DNA of 64,000 nucleotides from Lentzea aerocolonigenes (GTDB taxonomy: Bacteria > Actinomycetota > Actinomycetes > Mycobacteriales > Pseudonocardiaceae): positions 372,001-436,000 of the forward strand of contig NZ_BBOJ01000003.1 of assembly GCF_000974445.1 (NCBI RefSeq). Reading direction: 5' to 3'. Shown here in pieces: positions 29,659 to 38,554 of this stretch. The notes below the pieces were generated by a model that did no database searches, was not told the DNA's origin, and saw only the letters and a program-made list of their open reading frames with translations. The position numbers were made by a program, and so were the translations under genes. Position 1 is the stretch's first letter; every line of letters begins with the position of its first letter.

Positions 29659-31218
29659 TCACGGGCGACTGGTTGGTGACTCTCGTTCCCCGGTGAGCCG
29701 TTGCCGGATCTCCGCCTTGAGCACCTTGCCCACCTTGGACCGAGGCAGGTCCGCCCAGATCTCCACCTGCTTGGGCGCTTTCACGCCGCCGAGCCGTTCC
29801 TTGACGAACGCCGTCAGCTCGGCGGCGTCGGCCTGCCGCGCGGCACGCAGCTGCACGACCGCGGTCACCCGTTCGCCCCACTTGTCGTCGGGCAGGCCGA
29901 CCACGGCGCTGTCCTGCACCGCCGGGTGAGCCTGCAACGCCTGCTCGACCTCGGCCGAGTAGACGTTGAACCCACCGGTGATGATCATGTCTTTGGTCCG
30001 GTCGACGATGAACAGGTAGTTGTCCTCGTCGAGGTAACCGATGTCGCCGGTGTGGTGCCAGCCGTGCCGGCTCACCTCGGCCGTGGCGCCGGGGTTCTCG
30101 TGGTAGCCGGCCATCACCAGCGGCCCGCGGACGACGATCTCGCCACGTTCCCGCGCGGGCAGCAGAGCGCCGTCCGGAGCCATGATCGCCACCTGGGTCA
30201 ACGGGGTCGGCCTGCCCGCCGAGGACAGCCGCGAGACCGCGATCGAACCGTCGGGCAGGAAGTGGTCGGCCGGGGCGAGGGTGGCGATCATGTTCGGCGC
30301 CTCGGTCTGGCCGAACAGCTGGCCCATCACCGGCCCGATCCGGTGCAGCGCCTCGGTCAGCCGTGCCGGTGACATCGGCGCGGCGCCGTACCACAGGCAC
30401 CGCAACGAACTCAGGTCCGTCGAGTCCAGCGCCGGGTGGTCGAGCAGGCCGTAGATCACGGTCGGCGGCAGGAACGCGTGCGTGATCCGGTGGTGCTCGA
30501 TCAACCGCAGGAACTCGCCGAGGTCCGGCGCCGGCATGATCACCGTCTCGCCGCCCTGGGCCATGATCGGGAACGTGAGCACGCCCGCCGAGTGCGTCAG
30601 CGGGGCGAGGGCGAGGTAGCGCGGCCTGTCGCCGAACGGGTAGCTCATCAGGGTCAGCGCGGTGGCGGTCTCCAGGTTGTGCCCGGTGAGCCGCACACCC
30701 TTGGGCCTGCCGGTCGTGCCGCCGGTGCCCGCCAGCACGCAGAGATCGTCGTCGGCCACGGTCACCTCGTCGGGTTCCCTGCTGTGCTTGGAAATCCACT
30801 CGTCGAACGTGACCGCGCCGGCGACCTCACCGTCGAGGCACACCAGCGTGGTGAGCGCGGGCAGGTCGCCCCGGATTCGGTCGACGAGCGGCGCGAACTT
30901 CGCCTGGAAGAACAGGCACCGGCAGCCGAACAGCTCCAGCAGCTCCCGGTTCTCCGCCGCCTCGTTGCGCGGGTTGACCGGGCACCACACCGCCCCGGCG
31001 CGCGAGATGCCGAACACGCACGTGAGCGCGAGCGGGTCGTTGGCGGACAACACGGCGACCCGGTCGCCCGGGTTGATTCCGCTGTCCTGCAACGCTCCCG
31101 CGATCGCGAACGAGCGTCGCCGCACCTCCGCGTAGCTCTGGGAGACGTCACCGACGGTCAGGCAGGGCGCGTCGCCGCCGAGCGACGCGCCCTTGTCGAG
31201 GTAGTCGCACAGTCGCAT
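29659..31218 (-). CDS. Acyl-CoA synthetase (class I adenylate-forming enzyme)
   Basis: This 519-residue AMP-binding enzyme has a P-loop-like GTGGTTGRPKG, GQTEAPN, the HHTGDIGYLDE region and catalytic Lys in the PRSKVGKVLKAE tail. It should activate a carboxylic acid to its CoA thioester. The family look (FACL-like, ITGGFNVYSAEVEQAL) fits medium-chain, aromatic or steroid side-chain acids. ATG at 31218 overlaps the stop of the reductase gene. It is the last gene of a three-gene operon opposite a TetR regulator. Confidence 0.9.
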   Translation of the reverse strand: MRLCDYLDKGASLGGDAPCLTVGDVSQSYAEVRRRSFAIAGALQDSGINPGDRVAVLSANDPLALTCVFGISRAGAVWCPVNPRNEAAENRELLELFGCRCLFFQAKFAPLVDRIRGDLPALTTLVCLDGEVAGAVTFDEWISKHSREPDEVTVADDDLCVLAGTGGTTGRPKGVRLTGHNLETATALTLMSYPFGDRPRYLALAPLTHSAGVLTFPIMAQGGETVIMPAPDLGEFLRLIEHHRITHAFLPPTVIYGLLDHPALDSTDLSSLRCLWYGAAPMSPARLTEALHRIGPVMGQLFGQTEAPNMIATLAPADHFLPDGSIAVSRLSSAGRPTPLTQVAIMAPDGALLPARERGEIVVRGPLVMAGYHENPGATAEVSRHGWHHTGDIGYLDEDNYLFIVDRTKDMIITGGFNVYSAEVEQALQAHPAVQDSAVVGLPDDKWGERVTAVVQLRAARQADAAELTAFVKERLGGVKAPKQVEIWADLPRSKVGKVLKAEIRQRLTGERESPTSRP

Positions 31219-32345
31219 CAGCGGTGCACTTCGACGATCGGGTCGAGCACCAGGCCGAACGACCGCAGCGCGCCCAGCAGCTCCCGGTGGCCGAACGCCT
31301 GACAGCCCGAGGCGAACCCGACCCGGCGAGGAGCGTCCTGCAACAGGTGCACGGCGGCGTGCACGTTCAGCAACGCGGTCTGCTTGTAGTTGCAGTTGCC
31401 GTGGATGACGCAATGCGCGCGCCCGAGCGGACCGGAGGCGTGCACCGAGTCCAGCGAGATGTTGATCCGCGGGTTCTCCCTGGGCGGCATCTCGCTGCGC
31501 ACCTGCGCGGAGAACTCGTCGACGATCTGGTACTTCTCCGCGTCCGACTTGCCCTCCATCTGCTGGAGCGCGGCGGTGACGATCTGCGGCACACCGAGCA
31601 TCAACGGCCGGTTGAACACACCGCCGAGCGCACGCACCGACGCGACCCGCGGATCCCTCTTGAACCACACCGGATGCGCGGTGCCGCCCCACGGCAGCGC
31701 GAGCCCGAGCTCGTGCTGTCCTGGCACGACGAGCTCGTAGAGCCCGGCGTCCGCCGGCCATTCCACGTACTCGTTCTGTTCGAGGTAGTAGGCCTTCGCG
31801 AACGCGGCGTTGGTGAGGATCGTGTTGGTGGAAGCGACTGTGGGATAACCCTTCCAGAACACTCCGATGTCCAAAGTGTCCAGTCCGGGCGTCTCCAGGC
31901 AGATCTGCGCGGCGATCTCGCCGACGGTGTACATCTGCGCGATTCCGGGTGACAGCAACAGGTTCTGGTTCGCGAACGCGGCACCGTACTGCGCGTCGGT
32001 GTCGATCATCCAGTCCTGTTCACCGTTGGTGTCGGTGTAGTGCGCGCCGATGTTGAGGCTCGCGCGCACCGCTTCGTGACCGTAGCGGGAGAACGGCCCG
32101 ACGGTGTTCAGCACGACCTTGGCTCCGGAGAACGCCTCGGTGAGCGCCTCCTCGGAGTGCTCCACCTCCACGATCTCGTAGTCGACCGTCTGGATGCCGG
32201 GGACCGCGTCGACGGCTTCCTTGACCCGTTTGCCGTCCCGGCCCGCCGCGAGGAACGGGACGCCGTACTCGCGGAGGTACTCGCAGATCAGGCGGCCGGT
32301 GTAACCAGAAGCGCCGTAGACGACGACAGGCTTGTTCGTGGGCAT
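31218..32345 (-). CDS. Saccharopine-dehydrogenase-like NAD(P)-binding protein
   Basis: This 375-residue protein begins with a Rossmann motif (VVVYGASGYTGRLICEYLREY) typical of the saccharopine dehydrogenase and trans-acting enoyl reductase family, followed by NTVGPFSRYGHEAVRASL and DTNGEQDWM. It is a probable NAD(P)-dependent reductase; the substrate is unknown. It overlaps the downstream CoA ligase start, and its ATG lies two bases after the SDR stop, so the three genes form one operon. The set suggests breakdown of a CoA-activated acid or alcohol. Confidence 0.85.
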   Translation of the reverse strand: MPTNKPVVVYGASGYTGRLICEYLREYGVPFLAAGRDGKRVKEAVDAVPGIQTVDYEIVEVEHSEEALTEAFSGAKVVLNTVGPFSRYGHEAVRASLNIGAHYTDTNGEQDWMIDTDAQYGAAFANQNLLLSPGIAQMYTVGEIAAQICLETPGLDTLDIGVFWKGYPTVASTNTILTNAAFAKAYYLEQNEYVEWPADAGLYELVVPGQHELGLALPWGGTAHPVWFKRDPRVASVRALGGVFNRPLMLGVPQIVTAALQQMEGKSDAEKYQIVDEFSAQVRSEMPPRENPRINISLDSVHASGPLGRAHCVIHGNCNYKQTALLNVHAAVHLLQDAPRRVGFASGCQAFGHRELLGALRSFGLVLDPIVEVHR

Positions 32346-32346
32346 G

Positions 32347-33150
32347 TCACATTCCCATTCCGCCGTCGACCGGAAGCCCCGCTCCGGTGATGAACTTCGA
32401 CGCGTCGGAAGCCAGGAACACCACGGCGTCGGCCATGTCGTCGACCTGCCCGAGCCGTCCGAGCGGGGTCAGCTCGACGACCGCGCCCGCGGCCGCCTCC
32501 GGCGAGGGGAACAGGCCCAGCTCCGCGCAGTCCACCGCGAGCTGGTTGCCCATCGCCGTCGGCGTGAGGCCGGGGTAGATGCAGTTGACCCGCACGCCGT
32601 AGCCGAGCTTGCCGGACTCCGCGGCGGCCACCCTGGTCAGACGGTCGATCGCGGACTTCGTCGCCGAGTAGACGCTGATGCCGGGGAAGGCGATGGTGGC
32701 GGCGACGGACGCGACGCTGATGATCGCACCGCCGTTGCCCGCGGAGCCGCCAGGACACATGGCGCGCAGGCCGTGCTTCATGCCGAGGGCCGTGCCCAGC
32801 ACGTTGACGTCGAGCATCTTGCGCACGTCGGCCGGGTCGAGCTCGGTGATCAGGCTGGTGATCTCGATGCCCGCGTTGTTCACGAGGATGTCGAGTCCGC
32901 CGATCACGTCGACCGTGGTGCCGACCGCCGAGGCCCAGCTCTCGTCGTCGGTCACGTCCAACGGCACGAACTCCGCGGTCGCGCCCGCGTCGCGCAACGC
33001 CTGAGCGGTGTGCTTGCCCTCCTCCTCCAGGACGTCGCCGATCACGACGGCCGCGCCGGCCGCTGCCAGCGCTTCCGCCATCCCGGCGCCGAGTCCGCGG
33101 GCACCGCCCGTGACCAGTGCTTTTCGCCCGCTCAGCTGATAACTCGTCAT
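32347..33150 (-). CDS. Short-chain dehydrogenase/reductase (SDR)
   Basis: This classical SDR of 267 residues has the cofactor motif TGGARGLGAG, NNAG, catalytic Ser in SVAS and YxxxK as YSATK. The acidic residue in IGDVLEEE at the end of the second strand points to NAD(H). It should oxidise an alcohol to a ketone or the reverse. ATG at 33150 has GGAGG at 33157-33161 on the complement. It is the first gene of the operon, and the palindrome upstream is shared with the TetR gene. Confidence 0.9.
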   Translation of the reverse strand: MTSYQLSGRKALVTGGARGLGAGMAEALAAAGAAVVIGDVLEEEGKHTAQALRDAGATAEFVPLDVTDDESWASAVGTTVDVIGGLDILVNNAGIEITSLITELDPADVRKMLDVNVLGTALGMKHGLRAMCPGGSAGNGGAIISVASVAATIAFPGISVYSATKSAIDRLTRVAAAESGKLGYGVRVNCIYPGLTPTAMGNQLAVDCAELGLFPSPEAAAGAVVELTPLGRLGQVDDMADAVVFLASDASKFITGAGLPVDGGMGM

Positions 33151-33190
33151 CAAGGCCTCCTCGGTGAGCTGGCTCACACCCTAAACGCGT

Positions 33191-33228
33191 TTGGACAGTC
33201 GTCAAGCTTTTCCTTGACAACTGTCCAA
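33191..33228. promoter_or_regulatory. TetR-type operator in the divergent SDR/TetR promoter
   Basis: TTGGACAGTCGTCAAG (33191-33206) and CTTGACAACTGTCCAA (33213-33228) are complementary at 15 of 16 positions around six bases. A third TTTGGAC follows at 33234-33240. TTGACA within the right arm could be a -35 box for the TetR gene. The adjacent TetR protein is the obvious binder. Confidence 0.75.
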
Positions 33229-33281
33229 GATTCTTTGGACGACTGCCCGACGAATCGGCGCGCAGAGGTTAGGATCCGGAC

Positions 33282-33911
33282 GTGACACAAGTCGCCGACA
33301 GCAAGCAGGACCGGATCGCTCGCCGGCAGGTGGACAAGTTCGAGGCCAGGCGGACCGAGCTCGCCGTGGCCACGCTGCACACGCTCGCCGAGCTGGGCTA
33401 CGCCCGCACGAGCCTGCGCGAGATCGCGCAGAACTCCGAGTTCTCGCACGGCGTCCTGCACTACTACTTCGCCGACAAGCGCGATCTGATCACCGAGGCG
33501 GTCAGGCAGTACGAGGCGGTCTGCGTGACGCGGTACGACGAGGTGGTCGCCCGCGCGACGAGTCCCGGACAGCTGCGCGACGAGTTCGTGGCGATGTTCT
33601 TCGACACCCTCAGCGAGGACGCGACGCTGCACCGGCTCTGGTACGACCTGCGCAACCAGAGCCTGTTCGACTCCTCGTTCCGCGCGGACGTGCTGGAGAT
33701 CGACAGCCACCGGGAAGCCATGGTGTGGAGGGTGATCAGCCGGTACGCCGAGCTGCGCGACACCGAGCCCGCGACCTCACCGGCCACCACCTACGTGACG
33801 CTCGACGGGATCTTCCAGCGGGCGCTGCTGCACCACCTCACCGACAGGCCCGAGACCGTCGCGGAGATGCGCGGCGAGCTGCCCGGCGTCATCGACCTGC
33901 TCGTGCGCTGA
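33282..33911 (+). CDS. TetR-family transcriptional regulator
   Basis: This 209-residue regulator has an N-terminal TetR HTH (YARTSLREIAQNSEFSHGVLHYYFADKRDLI) and a helical ligand-binding domain. It should repress the divergent SDR/reductase/CoA-ligase operon through the long palindrome between them until a pathway substrate or its CoA ester binds. GTG at 33282 is the chosen start. Its 3' end overlaps the convergent DAHP synthase gene by 23 bases. Confidence 0.9.
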   Translation: MTQVADSKQDRIARRQVDKFEARRTELAVATLHTLAELGYARTSLREIAQNSEFSHGVLHYYFADKRDLITEAVRQYEAVCVTRYDEVVARATSPGQLRDEFVAMFFDTLSEDATLHRLWYDLRNQSLFDSSFRADVLEIDSHREAMVWRVISRYAELRDTEPATSPATTYVTLDGIFQRALLHHLTDRPETVAEMRGELPGVIDLLVR

Positions 33912-35061
33912 CCTCGTCGGCCACGAGCAGCGCCTGTTCGTTGTTGAGTCGCGGGTCGCACAGCGAGGTGTAGCGGCGGGCGAGCGCCGTCTCGTCCGGC
34001 ACGCGTGAACCGCCGACGCACTCGGTCACGTCCTCCCCCGCGAGTTCGAGGTGCAGACCTCCCGGCCACTCGCCGAGTTCGCCGACGGTCTCGTGGAACG
34101 CCGCCGCCTCGCCGGCGACGTCGTCCAGATACCGGGTCTTGACGCCGGTGCCGGTGATCCTCGTGTTGGCGTGCATGGGATCGCACATCCACACGACCGG
34201 ATGACCGGCTTCGCGGACCGCTCGCACCAACGGCGGCAGCAGGGTCCGGGCGCGCGGTCCGAGGCGGCAGATCAACGTCAGCCTGCCGGGTTCGCGTTCC
34301 GGGTCGAGCTTCGCGCACAGTGCGACGACGTCCTCCGGCAGGGCGTTCGGGCCGATCTTGCACCCGACGGGGTTGTCGATGCCGGAGAGGAAAGCGACGT
34401 GCCCGCCGCCGGGGTCGCGGGTGCGCTCGCCGATCCACGGGAAGTGCGTGGACGCCAGGTACGAGCTGCCGGTGCGCGGATCCGTGCGGACCAGGGCCTC
34501 CTCGTAGTCCAGCAGCAAGGCCTCGTGGCTGACCCACATGCCGTGCAGCTCCCTCATCACCGCACGGGCCGTGTGGTAGGCGGTGACCATGCGCCGGGCG
34601 TCCGGAACCCGCAGTGCCGCAACGGGATGCGGGCTGTTCACCGCGAGCCCGCGGAAGGTCGGCACCACCTGGCCGTCGACGATCTCCGTCGGTTCCGAGC
34701 GCGGTTTCGCGAACTGCCCCGCCAGCCGTCCGATCGTGAGCACCGGGACGTCCAGCGCGCGGCTGATCCGCTCCGCCAGCGCGCCCAGGATCCTGTCCTT
34801 TGCCAGCGCGCCCCGGCGTGCGGCGACACCGAACGGTTCGGCGCAGTCGCCTCCCTGCACCACGTACGCCCTGCTTCCGGCCACCTCGGCGAGCGCGTTG
34901 CGAACCGCGCGGACGTCCTCGGGCGTGGTGAGCGGCGGCGCGCTCGCCAGCTGCAACCGGGCGCGGGCGAGCTCGCACGAGTCGGGCCAGTCCGGCTGGT
35001 GTGCCGCGGGTTTGTCGCGCCAGACCGCCGGGTCCCACGACGTCCGGGTGGCCGCGGTCAC
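33889..35061 (-). CDS. Class II DAHP synthase (secondary-metabolism type)
   Basis: This enzyme joins phosphoenolpyruvate and erythrose 4-phosphate in the first step to chorismate. At 390 residues it is the short class II form (PhzC-like), lacking the N-terminal extension of housekeeping mycobacterial-type enzymes. Seen motifs are VQGGDCAEPF, GMWVSHEALLLDYEEALVR, NPVGCKIGP and VVWMCDPMHANT. GTG at 35061 overlaps the stop of the lyase gene. A dedicated copy beside an aminodeoxychorismate synthase gene suggests boosted chorismate supply for the cluster. Confidence 0.9.
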   Translation of the reverse strand: MTAATRTSWDPAVWRDKPAAHQPDWPDSCELARARLQLASAPPLTTPEDVRAVRNALAEVAGSRAYVVQGGDCAEPFGVAARRGALAKDRILGALAERISRALDVPVLTIGRLAGQFAKPRSEPTEIVDGQVVPTFRGLAVNSPHPVAALRVPDARRMVTAYHTARAVMRELHGMWVSHEALLLDYEEALVRTDPRTGSSYLASTHFPWIGERTRDPGGGHVAFLSGIDNPVGCKIGPNALPEDVVALCAKLDPEREPGRLTLICRLGPRARTLLPPLVRAVREAGHPVVWMCDPMHANTRITGTGVKTRYLDDVAGEAAAFHETVGELGEWPGGLHLELAGEDVTECVGGSRVPDETALARRYTSLCDPRLNNEQALLVADEVSARAGR

Positions 35062-36389
35062 CGGGCGTCCAGCACGCGCTGCACGAGGTCGGCGGCCGCA
35101 CCGAGGTAGTCCGCGGGGTCGCACAGGCCTTCCAGCGCCGCCGGTGGTGTTCCGCCGCCGCGGGCTGCGGCGGCGATCGTGCGCATCGCCTCGGCCTTTC
35201 CCAGCTGTGGCGTCAGATGCGCGGACAGCCGTTCGGCCACGATCGTCCAGCCCGTGATCTCCAGGTTGGTCCGCATCCGTTCGGGGTGGACGCGCAGACC
35301 GGTGACCAGTTCCGCCGCCGTGTGCGCAGCACCTCCCGCCAGCCGCAGGCACTCGCGCAACGGCTGCCATTCCGCGTGCCAGGTCCCGGCGGGCCGCTCG
35401 TCCTCGGCGAGCAGGCAGTGGGCGAGGGTCGACGCGAGACCGGGTGTCTGGAGCGCCGCGGACCGGATCAGCGTGGCGAGGCTGGGATTCTGCTTCTGCG
35501 GCATCGCGGACGACACGCCCTTGCCGTCCGCGGTGGACTCGCTGAGCTCGGCGATCTCGGTGCGGCACAACGACTGCACGTCGACGGCGATCTTGCCGAG
35601 CGCGCCGGTGACCAGCGTGCACCACGCGGCGGTGTCGACGATCGGCGTCCGCAGCACGTGCCACGGCACCACGGGCTCGGCCAGCCCCAGCTCGTCGGCA
35701 TAGGCGGTGATGAGGTTCGCGGTGTAGTCCGCGGGCAGCCGGTCGAAGTGCGGCCGGGCGTGCTCCAGGTAGGCCGCCATGGTCCCGGCGGCGCCACCGA
35801 TCTGCACGGGCAGTCCACTGTGGACCAAATCCCGCGCCCGGACGTCCGCCTGCCGCACCAGGTGCAGCCAGCCCGCCGCCTTCAGCCCGAACGTCGTGGG
35901 CACGGCGTGCTGGGTGAGCGTGCGGCCGGCCATGACGGTGTCCCGGTGCCGTTCCGCCAGGTCCTCCAGCGCGCTGACCACCGCGGCGAGGTCCCGCCGG
36001 ACGTGGGTCACGACCTGCGCGACGACCAGGCAGCAGGCGGTGTCGAGGACGTCCTGGCTGGTCGAGCCGCGGTGGACGTACTCGGCGGCGGCGGGGTCGA
36101 TCGCGGCGACGCGCGCGGTGAGGTCCTCGACCACCGCGACGACCGGGTTCGCCGCTCCCCGCGACCGCGCGGCGATCGAGGCGATGTCGAGGCAGGCGTC
36201 GCGGGCGACCATGGTGATGACCTCGGCAGCCGGGGCGGGAACGGTGCCGACCCTGGCCTGGGCGCGGGCGAGTCCGGCCTCGGCCTCGCACATGGCCCGC
36301 AGCCAGGCGTCGTCGGAGGTCATCGCCTCGACCCGGGTGGTGGCGCGGACCGGGGAGAGGAGTCCGGTGTCGCGCAGGGTGTGAATCAC
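35058..36389 (-). CDS. CreD-like nitrosuccinate lyase candidate (fumarase/aspartase superfamily)
   Basis: This 443-residue lyase starts TGLLSPVRATTRVEAMTSDDAW, like 3-carboxymuconate cycloisomerases and CreD. The signature loop SSAMPQKQNP holds the catalytic Ser, and HRGSTSQDVLDTA is intact. CreD releases nitrite from nitrosuccinate, leaving fumarate. The assignment rests on the neighbour at 36418, a CreE-like FAD enzyme that would form nitrosuccinate from aspartate. Adenylosuccinate lyase or cycloisomerase activity is the alternative. GTG at 36389 has AGGAGGAC upstream, and its stop overlaps the DAHP synthase start. Confidence 0.8.
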   Translation of the reverse strand: MIHTLRDTGLLSPVRATTRVEAMTSDDAWLRAMCEAEAGLARAQARVGTVPAPAAEVITMVARDACLDIASIAARSRGAANPVVAVVEDLTARVAAIDPAAAEYVHRGSTSQDVLDTACCLVVAQVVTHVRRDLAAVVSALEDLAERHRDTVMAGRTLTQHAVPTTFGLKAAGWLHLVRQADVRARDLVHSGLPVQIGGAAGTMAAYLEHARPHFDRLPADYTANLITAYADELGLAEPVVPWHVLRTPIVDTAAWCTLVTGALGKIAVDVQSLCRTEIAELSESTADGKGVSSAMPQKQNPSLATLIRSAALQTPGLASTLAHCLLAEDERPAGTWHAEWQPLRECLRLAGGAAHTAAELVTGLRVHPERMRTNLEITGWTIVAERLSAHLTPQLGKAEAMRTIAAAARGGGTPPAALEGLCDPADYLGAAADLVQRVLDAR

Positions 36390-36417
36390 GTCGTCCTCCT
36401 GGGGTGGTGGCGCAAGG

Positions 36418-38349
36418 TCACATCGCCCTCCTCACGTCCTCACGCACCCGCCCAGGCACCCGCCGCACGCCCAGCGCCGCCCGCGCGATCGCGTCCGCAT
36501 CGCTGACGGTCGCCGAAGCCGAGCAAGGCCGAATCCCGACGGCGGTCGCCCAGTGCACCGACTCGGTCGGCACCCCCAACGCGTACAGCCCGGCGTTCGG
36601 CACGCCGTCCGCGGCGATCACCCGAGCAGGCCTCGGCGTCACGTCCAGCCCGCCCGTCTCCAGCACGCCGCCTTCCCCGTCGGGCACCCGGTGCGGCCTG
36701 CACCGTCCGGCGGCGAGCAGGTTCCGGAGCAGTTCGTCGGACGTGGTGCGGACATCCGGTGTGGGCATGCGCGCGTCGATCACCGCGGAGACCGGCAGCG
36801 GCTCGGCCAGCAGGTCGGCGACCGCGAGGAACGTGCCCTCGCCCGGCTCGACTCGAGTGCCGGGGCCGAGGACGTCCAGCACGCCGGCGGAGATCAGGGC
36901 CGCCATCTCCTCGATCCGCCGGGCGGGCGGGCCGATCGACAGGAACGCGTTGAGCGGGCTGAACCAGCGCTCCAGGTCGTCGCGGTGGGAGCGGCCGTGC
37001 AGGCCGCCGTGGTCGACGACCGCGCGGATCTCGTTGCGCAGGTCGCGCAGGACGTCGAGGGCCGCCTTGACCGGTCCGCGCACGTTGCCCTGCGCCGCCC
37101 TGGCCACGTCCTCGCGCAGGTGGCGCAGCAGCCAGGGGCGGAACTCGTCCAGCGAGCCGAAGACGCGGTCCAGCGGCTGCTCGATCCGCGTCCAGTCCCA
37201 GCGCGACTCCCCCGGAACGGAGTACTCGTCCAGCAGTGCCGCCTCCTCACCCGAAGGACACGCCCGGTACCGGGCGGAGAACCGAGCCACACCAAGGGGT
37301 TCCAGGCGTGACGCCAGCAAGGTCGCGTAGTAGACCGTCTCGACCTCCTTCGCGATCAACGGCCACAGGTGCGCGCGGAAGTCGACCGGCGCGGACCGCA
37401 ACGCGCGCACCACGTCCTCGGTCAGCACAGCCGCCTGATGACGGCCGTGGGCGCCCTTCTGGTTCTCACCGCGAGCGTGCAGCGGCACGCCTCGCCGCGA
37501 CCCCGCGTACAGCTGGGGCTCGTCGCCGGAAGGGACGTACGCGAGAACGCCGTCGCGGCGCTCGAACCGGCCGCCGCGGCCCGTGGTCAGGACGGCGAGG
37601 TGGTCGAAGAAGTTCAGGCCCAGGCCGAGCAACAACGTGGGCTCGCCCGGTTCGATCAGGGTGAGGTCGGCGTCGGCGGGGTTGCCCGGCGGCACGTACC
37701 GCAGGCCGTGGGTCGCGGCGAACTCGCCGAACGAACGCTCCCGCGCTCCCGGCCGGGCCGGCAGATGGCCCTGTGCCAGGACAACCGCGTCGAGGTCGCC
37801 GAGCACCTCTCCGTCGGCCAGCCGGACCTCACGCCCGGTCACGTCCACCGCACGCTGCCGGTGGTGCACGATCCGCACGCCCGCGGGCGCGTTCCGAACC
37901 ACCTCCCCCAACGCCCACACGAGGTAATGCCCGTAGAACGCCCGCGTGGGGTAGGAATCGGGTCCCAGACGCCTGGCCTCGGCCCGGATCGTGGCGTCCC
38001 AGTCGTGGCTCGCCGTCGACGCGACGGAGCGCGACCACTCGTACAGCGAGGGGCCGCGCCGGACCGGACCTTCCATCGGCACGCTGTCATCAGGGAAAAC
38101 CGTGACCTGCGAACACACCGTGTTCATCAGGAAACCGGCGGGTTGCCGCGTCTTCCACACAGATCCACAACCGTGCTCCGCGGGATCCACGACGTGCACC
38201 ACGAGCTCATCGCCCAGAACGAGCGGCGCCCAATTGGAACACGTTCTTTCCAGCACCGAGAGCCCTCTGGGCCCCATTCCGATGACCGCAATGCTGTATT
38301 TGGTGAGAATGGATTTACCAACTTCCGGAACAAGACCCCGAACGGTCAC
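36418..38349 (-). CDS. CreE-like FAD-dependent enzyme (nitrosuccinate synthase candidate)
   Basis: This large FAD/NAD(P)-binding protein of about 643 residues has its first Rossmann motif in SIAVIGMGPRGLSVLER. It then carries HGCGSVWKTRQPAGFLMNT and VTVFPDD, and a second dinucleotide region (TLLLGLGLNFFDHLAVL). This is the PF13454-like layout that I recall for CreE, which oxidises aspartate to nitrosuccinate. The start is taken as GTG at 38349; no strong ribosome site is visible and the frame stays open upstream. The lyase gene follows after 28 bases, so the two likely form the nitrite-forming pair. Confidence 0.75.
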   Translation of the reverse strand: MTVRGLVPEVGKSILTKYSIAVIGMGPRGLSVLERTCSNWAPLVLGDELVVHVVDPAEHGCGSVWKTRQPAGFLMNTVCSQVTVFPDDSVPMEGPVRRGPSLYEWSRSVASTASHDWDATIRAEARRLGPDSYPTRAFYGHYLVWALGEVVRNAPAGVRIVHHRQRAVDVTGREVRLADGEVLGDLDAVVLAQGHLPARPGARERSFGEFAATHGLRYVPPGNPADADLTLIEPGEPTLLLGLGLNFFDHLAVLTTGRGGRFERRDGVLAYVPSGDEPQLYAGSRRGVPLHARGENQKGAHGRHQAAVLTEDVVRALRSAPVDFRAHLWPLIAKEVETVYYATLLASRLEPLGVARFSARYRACPSGEEAALLDEYSVPGESRWDWTRIEQPLDRVFGSLDEFRPWLLRHLREDVARAAQGNVRGPVKAALDVLRDLRNEIRAVVDHGGLHGRSHRDDLERWFSPLNAFLSIGPPARRIEEMAALISAGVLDVLGPGTRVEPGEGTFLAVADLLAEPLPVSAVIDARMPTPDVRTTSDELLRNLLAAGRCRPHRVPDGEGGVLETGGLDVTPRPARVIAADGVPNAGLYALGVPTESVHWATAVGIRPCSASATVSDADAIARAALGVRRVPGRVREDVRRAM

Positions 38350-38468
38350 CTGAACGGCACCAGGGGCTACTACTGAGCGTGTGCGCCAGCACGCGGGCTG
38401 CCGATACTCCGCCCGGCGATGTGTGATCCACGTGAGGTTAGCGCTCACAGAATCAGTTGAACCCGCCT

Positions 38469-38498
38469 GCGCACACGCCCGTATGAATCCATGTGCGC
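38469..38498. promoter_or_regulatory. Inverted repeat in the divergent cluster promoter
   Basis: GCGCACA (38469-38475) and TGTGCGC (38492-38498) are perfect complements across 16 bases. A second small repeat, GTGAG and CTCAC, lies at 38432-38448. Both sit between the divergent CreE-like and ABM-domain genes, in the only long gap (205 bp) of the cluster. They are candidate operators. Confidence 0.35.
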
Positions 38499-38554
38499 GC
38501 TTTTCGGTGACACCGAACGGAGCAGCCGTCGCGCAAGTGGAGGCAGTCGATCCA

